DNA of 64,000 nt from JAHJKV01 sp963678135 (lineage in GTDB: Bacteria > Desulfobacterota > Desulfovibrionia > Desulfovibrionales > Desulfovibrionaceae): NCBI GenBank assembly GCA_963678135.1, contig OY782667.1, positions 992,001 through 1,056,000 on the forward strand, written 5' to 3'. Below the pieces are notes generated by a model. The model was not told where the DNA came from. It was given only the letters and a program-made list of their open reading frames with translations, and made no database searches. Every line of letters starts with the position of its first letter. Position 1 is the first letter of the stretch. Shown here piece after piece: positions 1 to 9,708 of the stretch. Position numbers and translations under genes: made by a program.

Positions 1-1182
1 AAAATGGTGATTATGGTTGATGATGAAGATCGTGAAAATGAGGGAGACCTTGTTTGCGCTGCCGAGTTTGTGACCCCTGAAATTATTAACTTTATGGTGA
101 CTCATGCTCGAGGTCTTATTTGCTTGTCACTTTCCCCTGAATTTGTGGAAAAGCTGGAGCTGCCCTTGATGGCGCAAAGCAATAAAAGTCAGTTTGGCAC
201 GAATTTCACGGTATCTATTGAAGCGCGTGAAGGCGTGAGCACCGGAATTTCCGCTGCAGACCGCGCGCATACTATTCTTACTGCTGTGGATGATAAGGCA
301 ACTGCAGGCGATATAGTTTCACCTGGTCATATTTTTCCACTCAGGGCGCGTAAAGGCGGTACCTTAGTACGAGCTGGACAAACTGAAGGTTCTGTGGATT
401 TAGCTACCTTGGCAGGACTGAAATCTGCCGGAGTTATCTGCGAAATAATGAATGATGATGGAACAATGGCTCGCATGAATGATTTAGAGCCGTATGCTCA
501 AAAACATGGGCTGAAAATTTGTTCTGTTGCAGATATTATTGCCTATCGCATGAAATTTGGTGGTTATAATGTAACAAAGATAGCTGAAGCAGATATGCCT
601 ACACGCTATGGTCATTTCCGGACCATGGCCTTTTCTTCTGAGGAGGATTCCAAAACGCATATTGCTTTGATTAAGGGTGATATTAAGTCTGATGAAGACG
701 TGCTCGTGCGGGTACATTCTGAATGTTTGACCGGTGATGTTTTTGGTTCCATGCGCTGTGATTGTGGCAATCAATTACAAGATGCCATGTGCATGGTTGA
801 ACGGGAAGGCAAGGGGATTATTTTATACATGCGCCAAGAGGGACGAGGCATTGGGCTTGGTAATAAAATTAAAGCGTATCATTTACAGGATGGTGGACTT
901 GATACTGTGGAAGCCAATGAACGGCTCGGTTTTGCTCCGGATTTGCGAGAGTATGGTATTGGGGCGCAAATTCTGGTTGCTCTGGGCGTGGGCAAAATGC
1001 GTTTGATAACCAATAATCCTAAAAAAATTATTGGCCTTGAGGGCTATGGCCTTAAAGTTGTAGAACGTGTACCTATTGAGGCTGGAGCTTGTTCAATAAA
1101 TCTCAATTACTTAAAAACCAAAAAAGAAAAATTAGGGCATATGCTGCATCTTGACGCTAGCCCTGAAGAAGCGGAGGACTAA
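1..1182 (+). CDS. ribBA: Bifunctional RibBA (3,4-DHBP synthase / GTP cyclohydrolase II), 5'-partial
   Basis: Makes both riboflavin precursors: the RibB half converts ribulose 5-phosphate to 3,4-dihydroxy-2-butanone 4-phosphate and the RibA half opens GTP. The frame is open from base 1, and the first visible residues (KMVIMVDDEDRENEGD) lie inside the RibB N-terminal motif, so perhaps 15-25 residues lie upstream of the window; the ATG at base 4 is not the true start. RibB fills about residues 1-200, with the GHIFPLRA segment. RibA fills about 205-393, with the zinc-binding GDVFGSMRCDCG (Cys near 242, 253, 255) and RQEGRGIGL near 278. The RibB segment often written GHTEA reads GQTEG. ribH follows after 2 nt, indicating one riboflavin operon. 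Confidence 0.96.
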   Translation, partial: KMVIMVDDEDRENEGDLVCAAEFVTPEIINFMVTHARGLICLSLSPEFVEKLELPLMAQSNKSQFGTNFTVSIEAREGVSTGISAADRAHTILTAVDDKATAGDIVSPGHIFPLRARKGGTLVRAGQTEGSVDLATLAGLKSAGVICEIMNDDGTMARMNDLEPYAQKHGLKICSVADIIAYRMKFGGYNVTKIAEADMPTRYGHFRTMAFSSEEDSKTHIALIKGDIKSDEDVLVRVHSECLTGDVFGSMRCDCGNQLQDAMCMVEREGKGIILYMRQEGRGIGLGNKIKAYHLQDGGLDTVEANERLGFAPDLREYGIGAQILVALGVGKMRLITNNPKKIIGLEGYGLKVVERVPIEAGACSINLNYLKTKKEKLGHMLHLDASPEEAED

Positions 1183-1184
1183 TC

Positions 1185-1655
1185 ATGTTGCATCTAAGTA
1201 CCATTGAAGGCCAACTTGAGGCTCGTGGATTAAAAATTGCCCTTGTGGCTGCACGGTTTAATGATTTTATTGTGGATAAACTTGTTGGCGGAGCAGTGGA
1301 CTATCTTTTGCGCCACGGGGCACAGCGTGAAGATTTGACCTTGATTCGCATCCCCGGGGCATTTGAAATGCCAGTGGTGGTGAAAAAACTTGCCTTGTCT
1401 CAAAAATATGATGGAATCGTGGCTCTGGGCGCAGTTATTCGTGGTGCTACTCCTCATTTTGATTTTGTGTCAGGTGAATGCGCCAAAGGGCTTGCTCAGG
1501 TGAGTTTAGATACTGCCGTGCCTGTAGGCTTTGGCGTCCTTACCTGTGATACTTTGGAGCAGGCCATTGAACGCGCAGGTTCCAAGGCCGGCAATAAAGG
1601 AGTTGAAGCAGCTTCAGCTCTTCTTGAAACTTTGCGTGTTATGGAACAGTTATAA
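1185..1655 (+). CDS. ribH: 6,7-dimethyl-8-ribityllumazine synthase
   Basis: Condenses the two RibBA products into lumazine, the penultimate step of riboflavin synthesis. The 156-residue length is normal for the family. The core motifs are present: RIPGAFEMP near residues 48-56, GAVIRGATPHFDFVSGE near 82-98 with the catalytic His, and GVLTCDTLEQA near 113-123. The ATG lies 2 nt after the ribBA stop, and the end of ribBA supplies a GGAGG site (gcggagga), so translation is probably coupled. nusB follows after 3 nt. Confidence 0.97.
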   Translation: MLHLSTIEGQLEARGLKIALVAARFNDFIVDKLVGGAVDYLLRHGAQREDLTLIRIPGAFEMPVVVKKLALSQKYDGIVALGAVIRGATPHFDFVSGECAKGLAQVSLDTAVPVGFGVLTCDTLEQAIERAGSKAGNKGVEAASALLETLRVMEQL

Positions 1656-1658
1656 GTT

Positions 1659-2126
1659 ATGGGTAAGGCAAAAAAAGAAGGCGGAACAAGGCGTAAGGGG
1701 CGCGTTCTTGCTTTTCAGATTTTATACAGCCAAAATTTTTCTTTTGCTGTGGATGAAGAAGATTTGCTTTTGGTTTTTCAGCAAAACGCAGCTGTAATAG
1801 AAGAAATAAGTCCTGCTGTTTTGGAATTTGCTGAGAAATTGTTTCTTGGCGTTTTTGCTGAGGGAGATAAAATTGATCAGCTTATTGAAAAATTTTCTCA
1901 GCACTGGAAAATGAGCCGTATTGCCAAGATAGAACTCTCTATTTTGCGCCTTACTTTGTATGAAATGCTCTACACAGATGTCCCTCTACGGGTTATTATT
2001 AACGAAGGAATAGAATTATCGAAACTTTTTGGAGACGAGAGTTCACGCGCTTTTATTAACGGTATTTTGGATGCAGCAGCAAGGGCTGTAAATGCTGGAG
2101 AACTTGGGGTGAAAAAGACTTTTTAG
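1659..2126 (+). CDS. nusB: Transcription antitermination factor NusB
   Basis: RNA-binding antitermination factor, acting with NusE on rRNA operons. The 155-residue protein has the NusB pattern: a basic start, RVLAFQILYSQNFS near residue 18, an acidic middle, and a conserved C-terminal block with RIAKIELSILRLTLYEML followed by INEGIELSKLFG and FINGILDAAAR. Placement directly after ribH is common in Proteobacteria and supports the call. The ATG is 3 nt after the ribH stop. Confidence 0.95.
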   Translation: MGKAKKEGGTRRKGRVLAFQILYSQNFSFAVDEEDLLLVFQQNAAVIEEISPAVLEFAEKLFLGVFAEGDKIDQLIEKFSQHWKMSRIAKIELSILRLTLYEMLYTDVPLRVIINEGIELSKLFGDESSRAFINGILDAAARAVNAGELGVKKTF

Positions 2127-2144
2127 CTAAAAAAGGAAAAAAGA

Positions 2145-4658
2145 ATGCCTTTGGGAAAATATATTCCGGAAGATATAGAATTAAAATGGCAAAGTGAATG
2201 GAAAGATTCCGGCTGTTTTCATGTCCAGCCTAATAGTGAGCAAGAAAAATATTATGTCTTGGAGATGTTTCCCTACCCTTCTGGGAAAATCCATATGGGG
2301 CATGTCCGCAATTATTCTATAGGCGATGTGGTTGCTCGTTATAAACGTATGCAGGGTTTTAATGTACTGCATCCTATGGGTTGGGACGCTTTTGGAATGC
2401 CTGCAGAAAATGCAGCCATAAAGCATAATACCCATCCAGCAGATTGGACCTATGCCAATATCAAAGAAATGCGCCAACAGTTACAAAGGCTGGGTTATTC
2501 TTATGATTGGCAGCGTGAACTGGCTACCTGCCATCCTGAATATTATAAATGGGAACAACTCTTTTTTCTCAAATTTTTAGAAAAAGGACTGCTTTACCGC
2601 AAAACAGCTCTTCAAAATTGGTGCAATACCTGCCAAACAGTACTTGCCAATGAACAAGTGGAAGACGGTGGCTGTTGGCGATGTCATACTGAAGTGGTTC
2701 AAAAAGAACTGGAACAATGGTTTTTGCGTATTACGGATTATGCGGACGAGCTTTTGGACGAGCTTGAACGTATGAAAGATCGCTGGCCTTCTTCGGTTTT
2801 GACTATGCAGGAAAATTGGATAGGGCGCAGTTATGGAGCGGAACTCAAGTTTCCTGTGCAGGGAATGCAAGAAAGTATCAGCGTCTTTACCACACGTCCT
2901 GATACCTTGTACGGGGCAACGTTTATGTCTGTTGCTGCGGAACATCCTTTAGTGGAAAAACTTATTGCAGGACGCAAAGAAGAAAAAGAAGTTCAGGCTT
3001 TTGTACACCGGGTGATCAATATGGATCGCTTCCAACGTGCCTCTGATGATCTGGAAAAAGAAGGCGTGTTTACAGGTGCATACTGCATCAATCCGGTAAC
3101 AGAGAAGGCTATTCCAATATATGTGGCCAATTTTGTGCTCATGGGCTACGGTACAGGAGCGGTTATGGCCGTACCTGCCCATGATCAACGTGACTTTGAT
3201 TTTGCTGAAAAATATGGGCTACCCAAGAAAATTGTTATCCAAACCAAAGAAAAAACACTTGATCCACAAAGCATGACTGAAGCCTATACAGGTTCCGGCG
3301 TTTTGTGCAATTCGAGTGAATTTAATGGCATGGATAATGAGCCGGCTAAAAAAGCCATTGTGGAAAAGCTGGCAAGTGAAGGTAAGGCGAAAATGGCCGT
3401 GAACTACCGTTTACGTGATTGGAATGTTTCTCGCCAACGGTATTGGGGGGCTCCTATCCCTATTGTGTATTGTGAAGAGTGTGGCCTTGTTCCTGTGCCT
3501 GAATCTGAATTACCCGTGATCTTGCCTGAGCATGTCCAGTTACGCGAAGACGGTAAAAGCCCTTTGGCATTTTTTGAAGATTTTGTGCAAACAACATGTC
3601 CGCAGTGTGGTAAACTCGCTCGTAGAGAAACAGATACCCTAGATACTTTTGTTGAATCGTCATGGTATTTTTTGCGGTATACGCATCCACGAGAAGAAAA
3701 GGCTCCTTTTGATGAAAAGTCACTCAATTATTTTTCCCCTGTAGATCAATATATTGGCGGGATTGAACACGCAATTTTACATTTGCTGTATGCCCGTTTT
3801 TTCACCAAGGCTTTGCGTGATATGGGATATGTTCAACATAGTGAACCTTTTTCGCATTTACTGACTCAAGGTATGGTAACTCTTGATGGTTCTAAGATGT
3901 CGAAATCAAAAGGAAATGTGGTTGAACCAAATTCAATGATAGAAAAGTATGGTGCAGATACGACCCGTTTGTTTATTCTTTTTGCCAGTCCTCCGGAAAA
4001 AGAACTGGAGTGGTCTGACCACGGAATTGAAGGCTCGTTCCGCTTTTTAAGTCGTTTATGGAGACTGGCTGAAGACTTAGAGGCAGCCGGACTTATGCGT
4101 ATGGCTCCATGTTCAGCACCTGCAAATGAAGAATCTATAAGTGACGCATCTGCAGCACTGAAAAAACTTCGGCGCAAGGAGCATGATACTGTTCGGCGCG
4201 TAACGCAATCTATTGAAAATAGTTTTCAGTTTAATACAGCCATTGCAGCTGTTATGGAACTGATCAATGATATGTATCAGTATAAGGAAGAGCTGAAAAG
4301 TTTTGAAGCCGGAGTGTGTCAACTTTCTTCAGCTTTAGCCACGGCAGTTACTTTGCTTGCCCCGATTGTTCCCCATATTTGTGAAGAAATATGGCAGGCT
4401 CTTGGGCATGATGTGCATTTAGCGCAGCAGCCTTGGCCTGTGTATGATGAAGCTGCTTTGGTACAAGACGAAGTAGAAGTTGTTGCCTCTATTAACGGTA
4501 AAGTACGAGGCAAGGTCATTGTGCCAAGCGGAGCCACTGAAGAGGAATTGAAAACAGCCTGCATGTCTGTTGAAAATGTAGCAAAACATCTTATGGGTAA
4601 AACAATTATTAAAAGCATTGTTGTTCCCGATAAATTAGTCAATATTGTGGCAAAATAG
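2145..4658 (+). CDS. leuS: Leucyl-tRNA synthetase
   Basis: Class I aminoacyl-tRNA synthetase charging tRNA-Leu, 837 residues, full length for the bacterial type. The HIGH-class motif is HMGH near residue 50 in KIHMGHVRNYSIGD, and KMSKS is near 583 in DGSKMSKSKGNV. Between them lies the editing (CP1) insert with TTRPDTLYGATF. Cys pairs near residues 445-495 (CEECG, CPQCG) look like the zinc ribbon. The C-terminus (SINGKVRGKV) is the usual tRNA-binding end. An A/G-rich AAAAAGGA lies just upstream of the ATG. Confidence 0.98.
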   Translation: MPLGKYIPEDIELKWQSEWKDSGCFHVQPNSEQEKYYVLEMFPYPSGKIHMGHVRNYSIGDVVARYKRMQGFNVLHPMGWDAFGMPAENAAIKHNTHPADWTYANIKEMRQQLQRLGYSYDWQRELATCHPEYYKWEQLFFLKFLEKGLLYRKTALQNWCNTCQTVLANEQVEDGGCWRCHTEVVQKELEQWFLRITDYADELLDELERMKDRWPSSVLTMQENWIGRSYGAELKFPVQGMQESISVFTTRPDTLYGATFMSVAAEHPLVEKLIAGRKEEKEVQAFVHRVINMDRFQRASDDLEKEGVFTGAYCINPVTEKAIPIYVANFVLMGYGTGAVMAVPAHDQRDFDFAEKYGLPKKIVIQTKEKTLDPQSMTEAYTGSGVLCNSSEFNGMDNEPAKKAIVEKLASEGKAKMAVNYRLRDWNVSRQRYWGAPIPIVYCEECGLVPVPESELPVILPEHVQLREDGKSPLAFFEDFVQTTCPQCGKLARRETDTLDTFVESSWYFLRYTHPREEKAPFDEKSLNYFSPVDQYIGGIEHAILHLLYARFFTKALRDMGYVQHSEPFSHLLTQGMVTLDGSKMSKSKGNVVEPNSMIEKYGADTTRLFILFASPPEKELEWSDHGIEGSFRFLSRLWRLAEDLEAAGLMRMAPCSAPANEESISDASAALKKLRRKEHDTVRRVTQSIENSFQFNTAIAAVMELINDMYQYKEELKSFEAGVCQLSSALATAVTLLAPIVPHICEEIWQALGHDVHLAQQPWPVYDEAALVQDEVEVVASINGKVRGKVIVPSGATEEELKTACMSVENVAKHLMGKTIIKSIVVPDKLVNIVAK

Positions 4659-4666
4659 GAGCCTTT

Positions 4667-5185
4667 ATGCCTTCAAAATACAAAAACTGGGTAAATGTGT
4701 TACTCCTGAGCTGTACTGGCTTTGCTCTTGTTGCTTGTGGCTACGGCTTTAACAATCAGCAAATTTCTGCTTTGCCTCAAGGAGTGCAAACCATATTTCT
4801 TGATAGCGTGGAAAATCCCACTGCTGAAACTTGGCTTGGCCCTCGCATACGCAGTATTTTTAGAGATGAGCTGCACCGCAGAGCTTGGGTTCAGTGGTCT
4901 GAAAAAGAAAGCGCGGATGCTTTGCTTAAAATTGTGGTCGAACGGTTCACTCGAAGTTCTTCTGCTTGGGATGAAGATGAAGAAAGTGTAAAGTATTCTT
5001 CAAACATAAAAATTTCTGCCACTCTTATTGAACAAAAAACAGGAAAAGAGCTTTGGCATTCTGGTCGGGTAGATAGTAGTGCTTCATATTATGCGACAGA
5101 AGAAAGCTCGGTCACAAAAGCAGATATTGAGGCTTTAGAGCAGGCTATTCGTAGGCTCGCAGATCGCATGGGAGAGGGTTATTAG
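4667..5185 (+). CDS. lptE: LPS-assembly lipoprotein LptE-like
   Basis: Predicted outer-membrane lipoprotein that plugs the LptD barrel during LPS export. The 172-residue product starts with a lipoprotein signal peptide ending in LVACGYGF, a clear lipobox with Cys near residue 24. A short alpha/beta LptE-like domain follows, with NPTAETWLGPRIRSIFRDEL near residues 46-65. LptE is poorly conserved in sequence, so the call rests on the lipobox, the size and the leuS-lptE-holA order widely seen in Proteobacteria. holA follows after 2 nt. Confidence 0.78.
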   Translation: MPSKYKNWVNVLLLSCTGFALVACGYGFNNQQISALPQGVQTIFLDSVENPTAETWLGPRIRSIFRDELHRRAWVQWSEKESADALLKIVVERFTRSSSAWDEDEESVKYSSNIKISATLIEQKTGKELWHSGRVDSSASYYATEESSVTKADIEALEQAIRRLADRMGEGY

Positions 5186-5187
5186 CT

Positions 5188-6159
5188 ATGCCTGCTAGCG
5201 GTGCGTATTTTTATATTTGTCCGGATATTGAGCTTATCCGAGAACAAATACAAAAATGTATGCAGTCTATCGGGGAATATGAAAGCAAGTTTTTTTGGGG
5301 CGATGATGACAAAGCTCTTCCTGATATTTTTTGGCAGGAACTGCAGATTGCCGGATTATTTAGCAAGCCCAAAGCCTTGATTGTACGTCGCGCGCAATTG
5401 CTTAAAACCGAACATTGGAATGCGCTTTCCGGAGCAATGCGTACTCAAGCATCAAGTGTGACACTTTTTTTATGCCTTGAAGGAGAGTGGAAAAAGAAAA
5501 CACCTCCTGTGCCAGCCTTACTTGCCAAAAAAGATATTTATCAAAACGCGGAAAAGCATGGGCTGGTTTGGCAACAACAAGGCTTAACACAACATACCAT
5601 GAGCCGTTTTGTGCAAAACTGGGCTACTCGTGAAAATATACAATTCGCACAGGGCGCACTGCAAGCAATAGCTCAGGCCTTGCCCCATGATGCATATGCA
5701 GCACGTTTGGAGCTGGATAAACTCTCTTTGGCTGCGGATAAAGGCCTGCTGCAGGAAGAACACGCAAGGCTTATTGCTCCTCATGCAGAAATGGATTTTT
5801 TCCAATTCACAGATGCCCTTTCCAAGGGGGAGCATATGCAATCTATTTGGCAGCGAGTGTTTGCTGACCACCGCAAGCCGGGCAAGGAACAAATGCTGTT
5901 TCCGCTCTTAGCTTCTGTAGCGCGTGAAGCGCGCATGATGATGCTTATTGTTTGCGGAGAAGAAAAAAAGATCAAAGCCCATCCTTATGTGAAAAAATTA
6001 AAAACTCCTATTGCCCGAAGACTTGGAAAGGCAAAAATAAGCCGTATTTTCGACCTGCTGTTTGAAGCTGAATTTGGAGTAAAAACAGGGCAACAAAGTT
6101 CAGAACAAGCTCTGGAACTACTCGTCTCCAAACTTTCAATGCTCTACCGTGCATCATGA
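5188..6159 (+). CDS. holA: DNA polymerase III subunit delta
   Basis: Clamp-loader delta subunit that opens the beta clamp during replication, 323 residues. Family features are the N-terminal ICPDIELIREQIQ block, LFSKPKALIVRRAQ near residues 56-70, and the C-terminal HPYVKKLKTP and ARRLGKAKISRIFDLLFEAE region. Homology is weak at sequence level, as usual for HolA, but size and position after lptE fit. The stop codon lies inside the first unit of a 69-bp tandem duplication that fills the space to radC. Confidence 0.85.
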   Translation: MPASGAYFYICPDIELIREQIQKCMQSIGEYESKFFWGDDDKALPDIFWQELQIAGLFSKPKALIVRRAQLLKTEHWNALSGAMRTQASSVTLFLCLEGEWKKKTPPVPALLAKKDIYQNAEKHGLVWQQQGLTQHTMSRFVQNWATRENIQFAQGALQAIAQALPHDAYAARLELDKLSLAADKGLLQEEHARLIAPHAEMDFFQFTDALSKGEHMQSIWQRVFADHRKPGKEQMLFPLLASVAREARMMMLIVCGEEKKIKAHPYVKKLKTPIARRLGKAKISRIFDLLFEAEFGVKTGQQSSEQALELLVSKLSMLYRAS

Positions 6160-6325
6160 ATAAAAATAGGAATACTTATTACGACCAATGCGTTATCGTG
6201 GGTCATGAGTAAAACAAGTGTGTCATGAGTAGAAATATGAATATTTAGCACTGCCAATGCGTTATCGTGTGTCATGAGTAAAACGTGTGCATCATGAGTG
6301 AAAAGAGTGCGTCATGAGTAAAAAT
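6151..6325 (+). repeat. 69-bp tandem duplication with repeated start-like motif between holA and radC
   Basis: Two copies of a roughly 69-bp unit (about 6151-6219 and 6220-6289) share the segment ccaatgcgttatcgtg. A shorter third part runs into the radC start. The core gtcatgagtaaaa, which matches the radC initiation region, occurs near 6202, 6221, 6271, 6290 and 6311 with small changes. The first unit contains the holA stop. The upstream ATGAGT copies are probably by-products of duplication, but they could act as decoy initiation sites. Confidence 0.75.
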
Positions 6326-7000
6326 ATAGATACCTGTCACTATCATGGACACCGGCAGCGTTTACGCGAGCGTTTGCAAAAAAACGCATCAGGCCTAGCA
6401 GATTATGAGCTTTTGGAACTCCTGCTTGCCCAGAGCCTACCGCGTAAAGACACCAAGCCTTTGGCCAAAGAATTATTGCAGCGTTTTGGTTCTTTGCGTG
6501 CTGTTCTTTATGCCCCATTCGCACAGCTTGCAGAGTGCAAAGGTATAGGTACAGCGACTCTTGTTGCTTGGGAGCTGTTTCGCGAACTATGGGCGCGGAT
6601 ACAAGAAGAAAAATTGTATTGCAGTGAAGAGCTTTCTGATCCTTTGGCTATTGTTGATGCAGCAAGAGCACGCTTTGGCAGCAAAAGCAGGGAAGAACTT
6701 TGGGCTGTTTTTTTAGATACCCGGAATAGAGTTATCGCTTGGGAATGTGTGGTCAAGGGAACTACGGATCATGCTTTGCTCACAGCAAGGGATATAATGA
6801 CACCGGCGTTGGCGCATCAGGCTCCAAAACTTGTGCTTGTGCATAATCATCCGGGCGGAGCTGCCTGGCCTTCTGAGGAAGATAAACTGTTTACGCTTCA
6901 AATAGTACAAACCGGAGCCGGCATTGGGGTCATGGTCTTGGATCATATCATAATTACCGAGCTAGAGTACTATAGTTTTCAAGAACATAATTTGCTGTAA
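6314..7000 (+). CDS. radC: RadC family JAMM/MPN domain protein
   Basis: Member of the RadC (UPF0758) family, historically linked to DNA repair but of unproven biochemical role. The 228 residues hold an N-terminal helix-hairpin-helix-like part (LAECKGIGTATLVAWEL near residues 74-90) and a C-terminal MPN/JAMM metal site, HNHPGGAAWPSEED starting near 177, with the two His and the Asp expected for zinc binding. The chosen ATG is the last of several near-identical ATGAGT sequences. A composite repeat follows directly downstream. Confidence 0.92.
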   Translation: MSKNIDTCHYHGHRQRLRERLQKNASGLADYELLELLLAQSLPRKDTKPLAKELLQRFGSLRAVLYAPFAQLAECKGIGTATLVAWELFRELWARIQEEKLYCSEELSDPLAIVDAARARFGSKSREELWAVFLDTRNRVIAWECVVKGTTDHALLTARDIMTPALAHQAPKLVLVHNHPGGAAWPSEEDKLFTLQIVQTGAGIGVMVLDHIIITELEYYSFQEHNLL

Positions 7001-7057
7001 TTCTGCGCCATCCCCTGTCATTGTACTAAAGTTTGTGCGTTACACAATGTGGCGACA

Positions 7058-7380
7058 CTCCCCCTTCCTGTCATCCTGCGCGAAGTCGCAGGATCCAGTT
7101 CTTCCTTCTTATCTTCTTCTTTTTCTTGTCTTCTTTTTTCTTCTTCTTTGCTGCTTCTCGTACAGAGGCAAGTTCCTATAATCTGGCTCTGCTGGATTCT
7201 GCGACTTCGCGCAGAATGACGGAGGGAGGAAGCACTGCCATATTGTGTAACACACTGCCATATTGTGTAACACACTGCCATATTGTGTAACACACTGCCA
7301 TATTGCGTAAAGCACGGGTATACTGCGTAAAGCACGAGTAGAGTGTGCAAAGCATAGCCTTTGCGACTACGCGCTTCAAT
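7058..7380 (+). repeat. Composite dispersed repeat, copy A, with 20-bp tandem units
   Basis: The intergenic stretch 7001-7583 has no convincing gene. It holds a palindrome near 7071-7097 (cctgcgcgaagtcgcagg core), a T/C-rich spacer, a second palindrome near 7193-7222, and then about six diverging 20-bp units (cactgccatattgtgtaaca type) from about 7231 to 7350. The same assembly occurs inverted at 19316-19592, nearly identical but with fewer 20-bp units, and in a diverged form near 9130-9500. Bases 7381-7583 hold nothing further recognisable apart from the RBS of the next gene. Confidence 0.85.
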
Positions 7381-7583
7381 GACAGAGGAAGGGAGCTACA
7401 TGACAGAAAAGTTAATATGTGCTTGCCATCTACCTCTCCTCGTAGGGCTGACTTTTTTAGGAATATAGCATAGCATAGCCCTATCACATTGCTTTATAGG
7501 AAAATTTTGGGTATTGCATGGCTGTATAATACCTCTCGCATTTTTATTGTACGCAAACCTTATATTGCTATAATGGAGTATAA

Positions 7584-8921
<1,338 letters not shown>

Positions 8922-9708
8922 CGGTTTGCCTTTTGTTTATAATTTTTGCCACACCTGCTTCAAAGAACCACTCCGTCAGGCCTGCCCTGCCACCCCTCCG
9001 AGGGAGGGGAATTGAAGCGTGAGTACCTCAAAGCATAACCATTTCACGTTCCCTTCTCGCCCTGCAGAGTTTCACTTTTTCCCTATAGCATTCCTTTTTT
9101 ACGCTCAGTATCTTTTCTCCATTTTACAGAGTTCCCCTCCTCCGTCATTGAAGCGCGTAAGTCGCGACAGTCCAGTGCCTTTTTTCTTTGCTCTTTTTGG
9201 CTTCGGCAGGCTCAGCCAGCGTTCCCCTTCTTCTTTTTTTTTCTTTTTTTCCCCTTCTTCCTTGCTTCTTCCCCTGCTACGTCAAGTCCTCATCGTCCTG
9301 CTCTGCTGGATACTGCGACTTACGCGCAGAATGACGGAGGGATGATGTACTGTCATATTGTGTAAAATACTGCCATATTGTGTAAAGCACGGCATACTGC
9401 GTAAAGCACGGGCATACTGCGTAAAGCATGAGCATAGTGTGCAAAGCATGAGTATAATATGCAAAGCATAGCCTTTGCGGCTACGCGCAGGATGACAAGA
9501 GGGTAACAGTGAGTATGTGCTCGCTTTGCAGGGGCAAGAGAGTATTTGTGCCGAGTCGCGTAATAGGCTATACGAATTTTTGTGCTTTAAGTTTTCTTTT
9601 TCCCTTGCCTTTGTGCCTTAAGGACTTAAAATGAGAGCACTGGCTTTTGATATGTGTTGATTTTTGATGCTGAATTACCTGAAACCTTTGAGCTGTAAAG
9701 GATTTGCT
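8922..9708 (+). repeat. Intergenic repeat region with diverged composite repeat (copy C)
   Basis: No gene is supported here. Near 8971-9010 there is a gtcaggcctgccctgcca element followed by the hairpin cccctccgagggagggg. From about 9135 come a gaagcgcgtaagtcgcga palindrome, a C/T-rich spacer, a second palindrome near 9300-9340 and diverging 20-bp tandem units to about 9470, then another palindrome half near 9480. The architecture equals that of copy A at 7058. Bases 9500-9708 hold only the lon leader. Confidence 0.75.

Noticed and set aside
7018..7350. Several ORFs of 68-110 codons on both strands in the repeat regions near 7.1-7.5 kb and 19.3-19.7 kb
   Set aside because: All are translations of the dispersed palindromes and 20-bp units and recur identically in both copies.
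7231..7350. 20-bp units considered as a CRISPR array
   Set aside because: The units are directly adjacent with no spacers, and no cas genes are present in the window.
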